Source: Anastatus disparis
Taxonomy: Eukaryota; Arthropoda; Insecta; Hymenoptera; Eupelmidae
Assembly: GCA_017163975.1 (NCBI GenBank)
Contig: JAFFSR010000307.1
Coordinates: forward strand, 620,001-684,000
Reading direction: 5' to 3'
DNA length: 64,000 nucleotides
A program made the position numbers and the translations under genes. Below are positions 34,570 to 45,319 of the stretch, in pieces. Positions within the stretch are counted from its first letter, which is position 1, and every line of letters starts with the position of its first letter. The notes below the pieces were generated by a model that saw only the letters and a program-made list of their open reading frames with translations, was not told the DNA's origin and did no database searches.

Positions 34570-34930
34570 CTTATCTTCCGCAGCTAGTAGGGTGTGATGT
34601 CTTTCAGAGTTTAGTGTAAACTACAAGCTATAAACTGGAGCTGTTAGTAACGCAATTTGAGCCTTAGAGAGAGATAACGCGGGAGTCCCAAGCGTATCGG
34701 ATAGCTTCAAGCAGCGCTGGTCGTGTGCCGTCGCTCATACAGCTAGTAGGCGCACGCGCACGCTCGTAAGCCTTATCGTATCTAGCTCGCTGTTTCTCCG
34801 CCCGCTTACTCGGCTCATACGCGCGCGGTTATCAGCCTTACGAACCCGCGACTAGCTTTCTTATTTCACCGCTAGCAGTTTGAGCGCGCCGGCCGCGAAC
34901 ACCCTCCACTATAAGGCTTACAGAGACGCT
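34570..34930. other. GC-rich, CpG-rich block in the PolB element
   Basis: Stands out from its AT-rich surroundings, with many CGCGCG and GCGC stretches (about 34740-34900). No frame is open across it on either strand as far as I read. It lies just upstream of the minus-strand Tudor gene and could be a promoter region or an untranslated first exon. Confidence 0.4.
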
Positions 34931-35149
34931 GTTTGATTATTATAATTGTATATATTATTTTATTAAAATATTTATCAGTAGCAAACATGAACACTTTGTG
35001 GCGTCATCCCTTTACTTGTTTGCTGGCGGGTCCTACATGATGATTATGGAGATATCCAGAACTGTCTTTACTTATCTAGTAAATAAATTTACTATTTTAA
35101 AACTGAAATAAGAAATGAAATTATAAAAAAGAGAATTTAAAGTTACAAT

Positions 35150-35360
35150 AATTTTACAATATTTACGAAAGAAAAATTTTAAAACGAAAAAACTGTAAAG
35201 AAATATTTTTTATTCTTTAAATTAACGCAAGAAAAATTTTAAAATAAAAAACTGTGAAGAAATATTTTTATTCTTTAAATTAACGAAAGAAAAATTTTAA
35301 AACGAAAAACTAAAGAAATATTTTTTACTATTTAAATTAATGAAAGAAAAATTTTAAAAA
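35150..35360. repeat. Tandem repeat of about 59 bp
   Basis: Three to four units containing GAAAGAAAAATTTTAAAACG and AAAGAAATATTTTTTATTC, diverging. Confidence 0.75.
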
Positions 35361-35743
35361 GAAAAAAAGTGTCAACAGATAAAAATGTAATAAATACTAT
35401 TATGATGTTAGTGGTTGTAAAAATTCTGACCTGAAAGAAGGTACGTACCGCTTTATTAGCTTCTACACCGCTACCTTCGACTTCTCTAGCTACATATGTT
35501 TTACCAATCGTTCGAGTGTTGAGAGAAAGTTTTCCCTCTACTTAATCGTTAAAAAAGAAAATATATTTATATAGCAAATTTTAATTATATATATACTATT
35601 TAAAAATAACTAAGTTTCAATTTACGCAAGAAAATTCTTTTAAAAAAATTAAAGAAAGAGGTTGCTAAAATAAATAACCACATTCGCTAAGTTTTATTCA
35701 TTTGTTTAAAAAAAATTTTTTACAGATTTTTTACTAAAAATAA

Positions 35744-37460
35744 AAAGTTTTTAAAATACACACACAAAACTTAAAATAAATACACACACACACACACACA
35801 ATCAAACTAAAATTCTTAAAATTAACATATAATTAAATTAAAACTAAAAATAAAAAGTTTTTAAAATACACACACAAAACTTAAAATTAATACGTACACA
35901 CACAATTAAACTAAAATTCTTAAAATTAACATACACGGAAATGACAGATAACAGCTAGGCTATATTTGTCACATTAGTAATCAATGTGTGTCGAAAATTT
36001 TGAGTTTCCACATAGATGGGCGATGTGTGCACACCGAATTTCTATGTTTGCGCATTGTCTAACTACACTCAACTCATAGGAGGTTGTCACACTGATCATC
36101 TTTTATTTTCGCACTGCTTGTCAATGTGTAAACATAGAAATTTTAAATCTGACATGTATGGAAAAAAAATAAATTAAAATAAAACTAAGCTTATGATCCT
36201 TGGTATCAATGAATATCTGAATTGGAAGATAATTCTGACTTTAATATATTAATTAGTGCTATTTTAATGATAAAATTTTTAATTTAATCAAAAACATTAT
36301 TATTAATAATTTAAACATGAGAGATTATTACTGTTAGCAATGCAATCATTGAAAATAATGTACGTAGGGTTCAATGTTTCGAAAGTCCATTATCTTTTTT
36401 TAGAATTTTGAAATTTTAAATGGTTTTTTCATAATATTTATTTAAATTGTACAGAAAGTCAATTTTTATTTCATGTTTGTTATCGACATGCATTTATTCG
36501 GATAAATTATAATCGCTTTAGGATTGTAACAAGTATGCAGAATACCGTAAAATGATGAAATACTTTTCGGGTTTTTTAATGAAATTTTCAACAAGTATTA
36601 AAAAAAAATACATTGAAATACTATATTAGAAATTTCAAAGTACCTCATCATTATATTATTGTCTGAATACTTATTACAGTCCTAAATATAAATTATAATT
36701 TATTTGAATGAATACATTTCGATTACAAACATAAATTAAAAACGAAATTCCTATTCAATTTATATAAATATTAAGAATGTGCTATTGGAAATTTTTAAGC
36801 TCGTAAAAATAACAGATTTTCGAAATATCGAACTCCACCCACATTATTTTTAATGATTTCAACATTGAATTGCTAACAAAAATAATTTCTCATGTTAAAA
36901 TTATTAATAATAATGTTTTTATTAAATTAAAAATTTTATCATTAAAATAGCACTAATTAATATATTAAAGTCAGAATTATCTTCCAATTCAGATATTCAT
37001 TGATACCGAGGATCATAACCTTAGTTTTATTTTAATTTATTTTTTTTTCAAACATGTCAGATTTAAAATTTCTATGTTTACACATTGACAAGCAGTGCGA
37101 AAATAAAAGATGATCAGTGTGACAACCTCCTATGAGTTGAGTGTAGTTAGACAATGCGCAAACATAGAAATTCGGCGTGCACACATCGCCCGTCTATGTG
37201 GAAACTCAAAATTTTCGACACACATTGATCACTAATGTGACAAATATAGCCTAGCTGTTATCTGTCATTTCCGTATATAATTAAATTAAAACTAAAAATA
37301 AAAAGTTTTTAAAATACACACACAAAACTTAAAATTAATACACACACACAATTAAACTAAAACTAAAATTCTTAAAATTAACATATAATTAAATTAAAAC
37401 TAAAAATAAAAAGTTTTTAAAATTTACACACAAAACTTAAAATTAATACACACGCATACA
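35744..37460. repeat. Roughly 100-bp AT/CA-rich tandem repeat split by a palindromic element
   Basis: Units containing AACTAAAAATAAAAAGTTTT, CACACACAAAACTTAAAATT and CTTAAAATTAACATATAATT occur twice left of the 35934-37275 element and twice right of it. Intact units supply the empty target site of that element. Ends in a (CA)n tract near 37450-37480. Confidence 0.75.
35934..37275. mobile_element. 1.34-kb full-length palindrome with TA duplication
   Basis: Begins CACGGAAATGACAGATAACAG; its complement ends at 37275. The two halves match almost base for base over the outer 400 bp and more loosely to the centre at about 36605. TA flanks it (35932-35933 and 37276-37277), and intact neighbouring repeat units give the unoccupied sequence AACATATAATT. 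TA duplication suggests a Tc1/mariner-type mobiliser. No coding. Confidence 0.75.
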
Positions 37461-37481
37461 CACACACACACACACACACTA

Positions 37482-38714
37482 TCACCATTCACTTTCGTTG
37501 CTGGTATCCCACGTTTCCTCCATGCGATTCTCATACTGTATTTGCATGTTATTATTTTTTTCTTTCTCTCGCGCCTCTTCTTCTTCTTCTTCTGCAAACG
37601 CATCATCCTGTGCCTCAAACTTGTTATAGATCGTGTAGTTACGAGCTAAATCATACTTGTAACTTGCAGCTTCTAACGCTTCTCGTGTATAATTACGTAG
37701 AGGATCCTCTACGTATTAAAAAATTGATTTGAATTTATTGAGCATTGTTATTTCAACAAATGCTACAATACCTTGTTCGATACCATAGTCGGTATCCAGC
37801 ATTTGTGTCGCGTTTAAGAACAGTTCTTCCAAATTTTTGTGTTGGCTGCAGATATTACCGTATCCGTAGACAGGTCTGCCGCATATTCTGAGACTGGGGT
37901 GTTGTTCGAATCCGGTGATTTGACACTCGCACCGGTTCACAAAACTGCATGTTATCATTTTTTTCATACCTTTACAGATAGCTGTAATCAGGCTGTTCCA
38001 TTTAATCGCAAGCTTGAATGGTACCATTCTAAGCTCTGTTTTATGGCATCTCACCGATACTGCATAAAACACTTTTTTTATCTGTAGCCACGACTTTTTA
38101 AATACGCTGGATTTTTCTGGCGTATTTTCATAGTAGGTAGAGAGGTTTATAACACTATGAGTGTATCTCCCGTTTACACTTCTTTCGTCGTTTATATTAA
38201 TTATACGGTTATTCACGTCTAACCAGTAATCTTTGCTAACGTATTCCAGTCTCCTATTCCAACGGGCGTGATTATCATCGCGCACTATGCTGAAATAACG
38301 TACATAGCATTCTCGTGGATGTAGCTCGACAAACGCTACTAATCCGACGTCCATACCGTGATTGTGTTCAGGATCAGGATGGTCCAAGTTCGTCATGTGG
38401 TATAATCTGCAGTATTGTCCCATCATTTTCTTATGATGCGAACAATACTTTTCTTCAGCACTTTTTACATCACGACTTATGACGATTCTCCCGCATTTTC
38501 TCTCTGGTTACGATATACATGTAATTACACAACCCGCACATTCTCTCACTCTTTGACACGTGAAAACTTTTATCACCCTGTTAGCTATCGTACTCACTAT
38601 ATCGTTCCATAACAAGACTATTCGGCCTGGGAGAAGGCTTACCTCCCACGCGTTGTATTCTAAGTACAATGCAAAAATTAAAGTTTTAAAAAAACAAAAT
38701 AAATTTAAACTCAT
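37482..38714 (-). pseudogene. Unknown PolB-element protein F with duplicated Cys/His motif
   Basis: A 411-codon frame from MSLNLFCFF (38714) to TGA at 37484-37482, with two in-frame TAA stops (38510-38508 and 37718-37716). Between them lies a 236-codon open stretch. Two related metal-binding-like motifs appear: CAGCVIT...KCGRIVISRD...CSHHK near the N-terminus and CECQITG...ICGRPVYGYG...CSQHK near residue 310. A YFSIVRDDNHARWN and STYYENTPEK block lies between. The tail is very acidic (EEEEEE) and ends in Trp. Not recognised. The end of the element facing gene A is symmetrical: both terminal genes are on the minus strand. Confidence 0.6.
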
Positions 38715-39108
38715 TTTAACGTTTTTTTTTTAAAAAATATTTTAAACTAGATAATATCTAAGATAGTGAACCCAAAAAATCAGTCTGACGTCTAGTATTT
38801 TTGGAAAAATATTTACGAGTGAAAATAGACTAAATCGAAAAAAATCCTTTACCCATCTATTTTTCATTTTTTATAACTTGCCAAAAAAAAGTTTATGTGG
38901 GAGTGGGATAGGGTAGCATATGGATTTTATTACACCCTTAGAATATCCTTTAAAAATTTTCAATTCCGTCTTGTCGCATACTTTTACTTTTGAACGCTCA
39001 ACATGCGAAGTATTGAACGACACATGGTTAAAATTTTTTGACCATCTCAGTCAATATTTCGCATGTTGAGTGTTTAAAAAGAAAAGTATTAAGTTTTCAT
39101 TATCTGCG
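38715..39108. other. Gap with a short inverted repeat, no gene
   Basis: Contains CTCAACATGCGAAGTATTGA (about 38997) facing TCAATATTTCGCATGTTGAG (about 39051), a hairpin adjacent to the inner TIR edge. No coding. Confidence 0.5.
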
Positions 39109-39723
39109 AAAATTTTTCTTCAATTTTTACTAATTTTTAAATATAGTTTTTTAATAATTTATTATCATTGATATATATTTATTTATTATTAACATTTATT
39201 ATTAAAATTTTCTACCATCTAAAAAAGGAATAGCGTGTAAAATCAATTGTATATTACAATATATTATTTTAATAATCAATTGAGGGAAGTATTTGCATAC
39301 ATTGGTGTAACGCATACACCATCTAAGCATAAGGTGCATGTTAAAGTCGATATAAAAAGCCGGAGATACCGGGCAAGACGGTCATTGGGTATTCTATAGG
39401 GCATAGCCTCGGTAGTCTTCGGCACCGTACGACGTACTTCGGCTTTTCCGACAAGGAGAACGATGAGAGAGAGAGAGAGAGCGGGTAAGCGATGTTGTCG
39501 AGAGCGAATGCACTGGTCGTGCAGCATAATATAGGTCATAATATAAACATCCCAAGTTTTAGAGTACGGATGCACCCACACAAGTGTAACGTTCACTCTA
39601 ACAGGGGCCATTCTATTTCTGGTGCTGCTATAACCCCCACCAATCGTACATCTCCACTCGTTGTTGTACACACGCTTATACGTTAATACTAGCTGGTTAC
39701 ACAGACACACACAATTGTAAAGC

Positions 39724-39793
<70 letters not shown>

Positions 39794-40314
39794 GCTTGTA
39801 CAGTGTAGTGTTGATTTTCAGGGTTTTTCTCTTTTACGTTTTTCCACTTACTCGTAAAATATCGCTCTTTAAATTCGTAAATATATTAATACAGGAAATA
39901 TTGAAAATCGGTAATATATCAAAAATATTAAAAACAGAAAAAACTTAAAATATTCTAAAATTATACCAAGTAACAAACTCTCAAAAAATCCCAATATCCT
40001 CCTTGTTATTTCTTAAAAAATTCAATTTTACTAATTTTTTCAATAATTTTTTTTCAATAATTTACTGTCACTGATTTTAACATTTTTTCATTTTTTCATT
40101 TATTATTTTATTTTTTATTAACATTTATTATTTTTTTACTAAATTCCGTTTCCCGATTATCGAGAAGCGAAATAAGGCCGAGCGATAAGGCGCCGCCTCA
40201 GACGACCGATCTGTCATACGCGTACCCCCAGCTCGGGAATACTCGCCCCGCGGGTGTGAATACACGTACCCCTGTGACGTCATATGTGTCTAGCATACAG
40301 GCCCCCTTTCTACT
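39109..40314 (-). repeat. Right terminal inverted repeat of the PolB element
   Basis: About 1206 bp; inverted match to 23535-24725, with a (TA)n tract at 39728-39789. The outermost 80 bp differ by a single base from the left TIR. Confidence 0.9.
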
Positions 40315-40966
40315 GATGTATGAATCTAGTGGTGGAAAAACTCCACCAATATTTAATTGAACGAAATCGCTCTCGCGATTGAATATTATTAAAGGATAAA
40401 CTTGATTCTTGAAATAAAAAGTTTATTAAATAATTATATATTCTTACCTTGTAGAATTTCTCAGTAGATTGGTGCTGAGTATGGGCAGACAAAGAATAGA
40501 TATAGGCACGATTTAAAATAAGACTCGAGTCGAATATAAGAAACTTTTAAAATATTTATTGACACTTGTAAAAATAATTAATATTGAGCACAATAACTGA
40601 ATTTGAATTTAAATTTGAATTACAGGATTTACGACTTGGTACCAACGATGATCCTGGGGTAGTGCCGACTGCCGTCCATTTCAGTCGGCTTTTATAATTT
40701 TTTATCTTTGACATAATTTCATTAGGTAAAAAGTGGATCTTGTTCTTCTTATAAATAATTTCAAAATGTGAGTTTGGTTTTGTAATTTTGAATCGAAGAA
40801 TTTCGTTTGCTCAATATCAACTTTAAGTTTCTTTACTGCTTAGGTTAACACATTCTTTTATTGTTCGATGACTGTTTAATTAGTTCATCAATATCATGTT
40901 AGTAAAAAGATATTTTAACAATTGTAAGTTAAAAAATAATATATAAGGATACGTTGTGACGTAACA
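40315..40966 (-). repeat. 5' LTR of the outer Gypsy, right piece
   Basis: Starts with the 6-bp duplication GATGTA, then matches 1360-2006 of the left LTR almost base for base, ending GTGACGTAACA. Confidence 0.85.
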
Positions 40967-40970
40967 TACT
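40967..40970. repeat. Target-site duplication TACT, right copy
   Basis: Partner of 775-778; marks the right end of the outer Gypsy insertion. Confidence 0.8.
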
Positions 40971-40984
40971 CATACTGACCTTAA

Positions 40985-41365
40985 AAGGAGGTCGCGTATC
41001 TCTGTCTTTTTCTAATCAGAAAATTGAGTTTTTTACAGAAACTAATAACTTTAACAAAAAATGAAGAGAAAGCCGCATCTTGTATCAAAAAAAGCAATAT
41101 TTTCTTTGATAAGAAAGAATTAATTATATTGCTTTGTTTTCAAGAAAACCTTGAAAAACTTAAATCATAGAGGTTAGGGTGGATAATTTGGTTTTTCAAG
41201 GTTTTCTTGAGAACGAAGCAATAAAATTAATTTTTTCTCATTAAAGAAAACATTGTTTTTTTCGATACAAGGTGCGGCTTTCTCTTCATTTTTTGCTAAA
41301 GTTATTAGTTTTTGTGAAAAAGTCATTTCTTTGATTAGAAAAGGACAGAGATACGCGACCTCCTC
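40985..41365. mobile_element. TTAA palindromic MITE, copy 3
   Basis: A 381-bp palindrome (AAGGAGGTCGCG...GCGACCTCCTC) between TTAA (40981-40984 and 41366-41369), 10 bp beyond the Gypsy target duplication. Confidence 0.85.
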
Positions 41366-41689
41366 TTAAATCAGCTGGAAATTGAAAAATAATATTTAAT
41401 ACAGATTAATCATTTTATATTTTATTTTATGATTCAAATTCAAAATTTAGAAATATAATTTAGATTTTTAATTAATTTTTTAATTTGTATTAAAATTTAT
41501 AAATAGAATTTACATCTTAACATGTAATAATAAATACAATTATACACTCACATAAATTTAATATGCACCCGGTGCATAGATTTCCATCACATCTATTCGT
41601 ACTTTTCTCTCCAGAGTATGTGCTTCTTTTGAATAAGACTAACTTGATAACTCTACATTGAATTATCTTCTATGATTCAAGGTACTGAC

Positions 41690-42060
41690 TCACTCGACAG
41701 ATTCATTTCCAAGTTCGATGTTCAATTTTTCCATCATCTTGTGAAAGTTACATCAAGATCAGCACTATTTGAGAAAGTTGAATCAAGTTATTTCTTAACA
41801 ACTTCAGACATGGAACCTCTTGCCACTTGTTTGCATACTTTTGTTGTTTAACCATTTATAGCATTGAATGCTGACTCGATAACTGGCTTTAATAAATCTA
41901 TTAAACTACAAAAAATAGATGAACTTGTAAGTCCATGGCCAAATGCACAAGCAGCCAGAACATTATATCTGGTAACTTATACGTATTGTCCATAGCACTT
42001 TTTCTCTTGTTAGAGTTTACAACTGCTTATTCATCATGAATATCACGAGTCAGATAAATT
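41690..42060 (-). pseudogene. Possible Mutator-like transposase fragment
   Basis: The minus strand reads in pieces with stops. One clean piece (about 41950-41855) encodes AFGHGLTSSSIFCSL and DLLKPVIESAFNAING, resembling the helical segment before the catalytic region in insect Mutator-like transposase proteins. Weak, short, unsearched. Confidence 0.3.
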
Positions 42061-42299
42061 TTGAATCCATATCCTGTTGTAAAGAACTAATAAAATACAA
42101 TTAAAAAAATTTTCAATGTTCACTTAGTAGGTTTTTGCACCCGTTATCTCGAATTAAAAACAATAAATATTATATATTTATTGAAATCTATAAGTTGTTT
42201 CTTATAAAAATTTAATTGTTTTTTAAAGTAATTTATAAGACGAAAATTTCTAATCTTCGACGAACTTTAAATTTTGTGTGCATTTATAGGTCACTTCTT

Positions 42300-42967
42300 T
42301 TACACAACATCGTTTATATGAGTTGATTGGCATTCGTACAGTTTATACAAGTTATTGATATCTTTTCTATAGCTATTTATAAGATGTAGCAAATGAAACC
42401 TGATTCTATTGTTATTGTTATTTACAAGGCAATCCCATTTAATTTTGGAGTTATATAATTGTATTTTATTAAATAATGTTAATTTTTTTCAATGGTTTTA
42501 TTGGGTCTTATGATAATATCAGCTTTATTTTATAGTTTTCTATAAGTGTATTCATAACTATTATAAAAATCTTATTAATATTCATATGTTTTTACTGGAT
42601 TTTAGAATTTGTAAATTTTATAGTTGATTATGAAGATTGGCTCACATCATTTTTATGCATTAATTTTATAGTAAATTATAAGGTTACAACATTTACATTT
42701 ATGAATTTCTTTATATGGCTTCATTGGCATTTGTTTGGTTTACTTTTTTACTTTCTATTCTATAGGTTTGTATGAGGAATAGAAAATAATATTTCCATTT
42801 GAATGTTATTGTTACTTATGATGTGATCCCATTTAATTTTGAAGTTATATAATTATATTTTATTAGATAAAGTCAATTTTTTTAATAGTTTTATTAGATT
42901 TTATGACAATATTAGCTTTCTTTTATAGTTTTCTATAAGTGTATTCATAACTATTATTATTAAAATT
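42300..42967. repeat. Diverged direct duplication, period about 400 bp
   Basis: Segment 42412-42572 (CCCATTTAATTTTGGAGTTATA ... TCTATAAGTGTATTCATAAC blocks) recurs at 42809-42967, and weaker similarity extends about 100 bp upstream of each. Origin unknown. Confidence 0.65.
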
Positions 42968-44903
42968 TTTACCGAAAAATTTTCTCGACTGCTTATCATT
43001 GTACAACGGTGAAATGGATAAGACCTCGCACGTCGTTCGGCGATAATGTTTTGCCAATGCTCTTTCTGTATAACTATACAGGCTCTTGTAGATGGGAGGC
43101 ATGCTACAGCCTCCTGCTCTTCTGCTAGAGCAGCAGTAGCAGTGATGTGTTTTCCTGGTGGACTCATTTTTAAAACTGAATAACTCCTGATTTTAATTTC
43201 TAGAGCTTGGATTGGAAATTAGATATCAAACTCGACAAACCTAACCTTAAAATACGACATATTGAAAGTTTTTATTATTACTTTGTATGTATAATATTTT
43301 GGTGGATTTCTTGAGTTGTCCGCACTAGAGTTTAATCTTACAAATTTTTTCTTTGTAGCAAAGAAACTCGATTAAACGCATCGTTTATTCATAAGTTAAG
43401 ATTGGAAATATTATTAGAAGGTGGACAGCTTCGTCATGCTCTTAATGTCACATACCATAAAAATGAAAAATAATCGCATCGAAAAAAGGAAAAATAATAT
43501 GAGAAATGTTGGGGGTGTGTACTAAGAAAATAAGAAACTAAAAATGAAATGTCAACGAATGATTCCTTTTTAGAATCAGTGTAATATATTAACGGAAAAA
43601 AAATACAGAAAACGAAAATGCATACACACAAACACAAGCTCTTATCGTGGTTACATTTTAAATTTTATTACGGTCAAATCTACAATTTTCAAACAGCCAT
43701 GAATAATTTAGAAAAGTGTTCTTTGAAAAGTAATTGAATATTGAAAAATTTGACAATTTGATAAGGAAAATTATTAGATAGAAGAATAAATGGGTTTATT
43801 TGTTAGTGTAAATTTTTCTAGGGTTGTTTGGTATATAAAAGCAGCAACCTAAATATTTTTCGTTAGTCGTAATCGACATCATGTACAGAAATTTTTTTTA
43901 TTATAATTATTCTAAATTTAAAGTTTATTACCTGATTGAATCCTATGTTTTTTAATATTGTTATTATTTAAAATTTTTCAATTATTTCTTATTCAAAGTA
44001 TATATTTTACAATAAATTTCAATATCATTATGATAATCATAATATTATTAATTAATATATTTCATAAGTAAAACGATAAAATTAAATAATATGAGTCTTC
44101 CTTATTTATAAATTATTTTAATTTTATTTTTAAGTCTTTTGGATGTATAAAATATATATCTATATTGTTTTTTAATATCCTTGACTTTCTTGCTAGTAGT
44201 AAAAACGATATATTAAAATAATTTTTACAAAATTAATAGAATGTATTTTCATGTTTGTTTTTCTTAAAATTCTCGATTATTCATTTAATAATAAATAATT
44301 TTTAATATTATTCATTAATTAAAAAAATCAATATAATATGATACATAATGATATGAATTTTATTAATTTTTTTTTTGTTTCATAAAATAATTTTTTATTG
44401 TTTAAACATTTTATTATATTTAAATTCAATTAAAAATGTATAAGTTATAATAAGATTATAATTTTTTTTTAACTTTTAATGTCATTATCATAATTATAAT
44501 AATATTAATTCAATTAATTAGTAATCCATGTACTTCATAAATAAAATTGTAAAGTGCATATTTTCTATTTTATTAAAATTTATTTATTTTTTTTTAAATA
44601 TATCTTAATGAAATTAAGTTTTTTTGATGTATGAAATTTATGTTAATTTTCTTTTTTAATATATTTAATTAATTTTCTATTATTATAAAAGATGTATTTA
44701 TTATTTTTATTGATTTATTACTTAAACATATTTTATATTATATTTCATAAAATAAAGAAAATCATATTATCAATACGTAATAAATATTTATAATATATTG
44801 TATTATGAGTTGTGATATAATATTCCATTATTGGATCACGTATTTCTAACTTATATCGGATAATTTTATTGGTAATATATTTATAATTATATGTTACGTT
44901 GTT
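42968..44903. other. AT-rich stretch, no confident gene
   Basis: A minus-strand open frame around 43167-42970 (start MSPPGKHITATAALAEE) has ordinary protein-like composition at its beginning but no recognised family and fades into AT-rich codons. A TATATAAAAG at 43831 resembles a TATA box with no gene following. The rest is low complexity. Confidence 0.45.
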
Positions 44904-45119
44904 CTAATTTTCAAAATGACGTTTTTCATTTTCTATACCGATATAGTTATTAATTGCGTTATTTAATCTGGATAAATCTGTATTTTCATTCAAATTTTCC
45001 ATATATTCTTCGTACTGCTCTTGAAATCTTTCAAATTCGTTTATTTGGTTATTTAATTCTTCTTGATGCTGTAAGTTTTCTACAACAATGTATTCATTTG
45101 AAACTGGATCCCATTCCAT
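44904..45119 (-). CDS. Hypothetical acidic 71-residue protein
   Basis: Open frame MEWDPVSNEYIVVENLQHQ... of Glu, Asn and Gln-rich helical composition, better balanced than nearby AT-rich noise. No family recognised, no context. May be an exon remnant or chance. Confidence 0.25.
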   Translation of the reverse strand: MEWDPVSNEYIVVENLQHQEELNNQINEFERFQEQYEEYMENLNENTDLSRLNNAINNYIGIENEKRHFEN

Positions 45120-45319
45120 TTTATAATGATTTAATTATTATTAGTATTATTTAAATTATACTTTAAATAACTTTGTTATTATTTTTTTTTTAAAGAAAAT
45201 TTGAAGTTTGTTTTTATTTTCTTTTTTATTATTTTATATTAAATTTTTTTTATAGAAAATTTAAAGTATGTTTTTATTCTTTGTTTTATTATGTTATACT
45301 TGAAAAAACAAATGTTTTA

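Larger units (their letters stand above)
23535..40314. mobile_element. Polinton/Maverick-like PolB element without recognised integrase
   Basis: A 16,780-bp element with terminal inverted repeats of about 1.2 kb (23535-24725 and 39109-40314) beginning AGTAGAAAGG and ending CCTTTCTACT, and a 6-bp duplication. It encodes a protein-primed family B DNA polymerase (28138-32343), an unknown three-exon gene (26891-28054), an unknown gene on the minus strand (26184-25396), a small Cys-rich protein (32531-32875), a Tudor-domain gene (34492-33659) and a gene with duplicated Cys/His motifs (38714-37482). I find no retroviral-type integrase, FtsK-like ATPase, Ulp1-like protease or capsid. Two younger elements lie in it (32909-33288, 35934-37275). 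Most genes are broken. It may be a non-canonical Polinton lineage or a derivative mobilised in trans. Confidence 0.75.
779..40966 (-). mobile_element. Env-bearing Gypsy (errantivirus-like) LTR retrotransposon, host of nested insertions
   Basis: Two LTRs of about 790 bp (after removing insertions) at 779-2006 and 23392-40966 are flanked by TACT. They read TGTYACGTCACAACG...CTTAACA on the minus strand. Inside, on the minus strand and in order, are gag (about 21647-19301), protease (19208-18582), reverse transcriptase, RNase H and integrase (13733-10280) and env (10237-8199). Nested insertions: palindrome 837-1267, Penelope pair 4438-8057, second Gypsy 13734-18577, TTAA palindrome 22363-22741, and a Polinton-like element 23535-40314 inside the right LTR. 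All coding parts carry stops or frameshifts, so this is an old inactive copy. Without the insertions the internal region is still about 12-13 kb, long for Gypsy, because of long untranslated stretches on both sides. Confidence 0.85.

Noticed and set aside
35443..35544. Possible internal exon on the minus strand (about 31 codons between AG and GTACGT)
   Set aside because: A plausible frame with splice-like ends, but no partner exon in phase could be established.
37424..37618. Lys/Arg-rich minus-strand ORF
   Set aside because: Wrong frame over the acidic tail of gene F; the other frame continues gene F directly.
43831..43885. TATA box and initiator-like sequence
   Set aside because: No open frame or transcript evidence downstream; such matches are frequent in AT-rich DNA.
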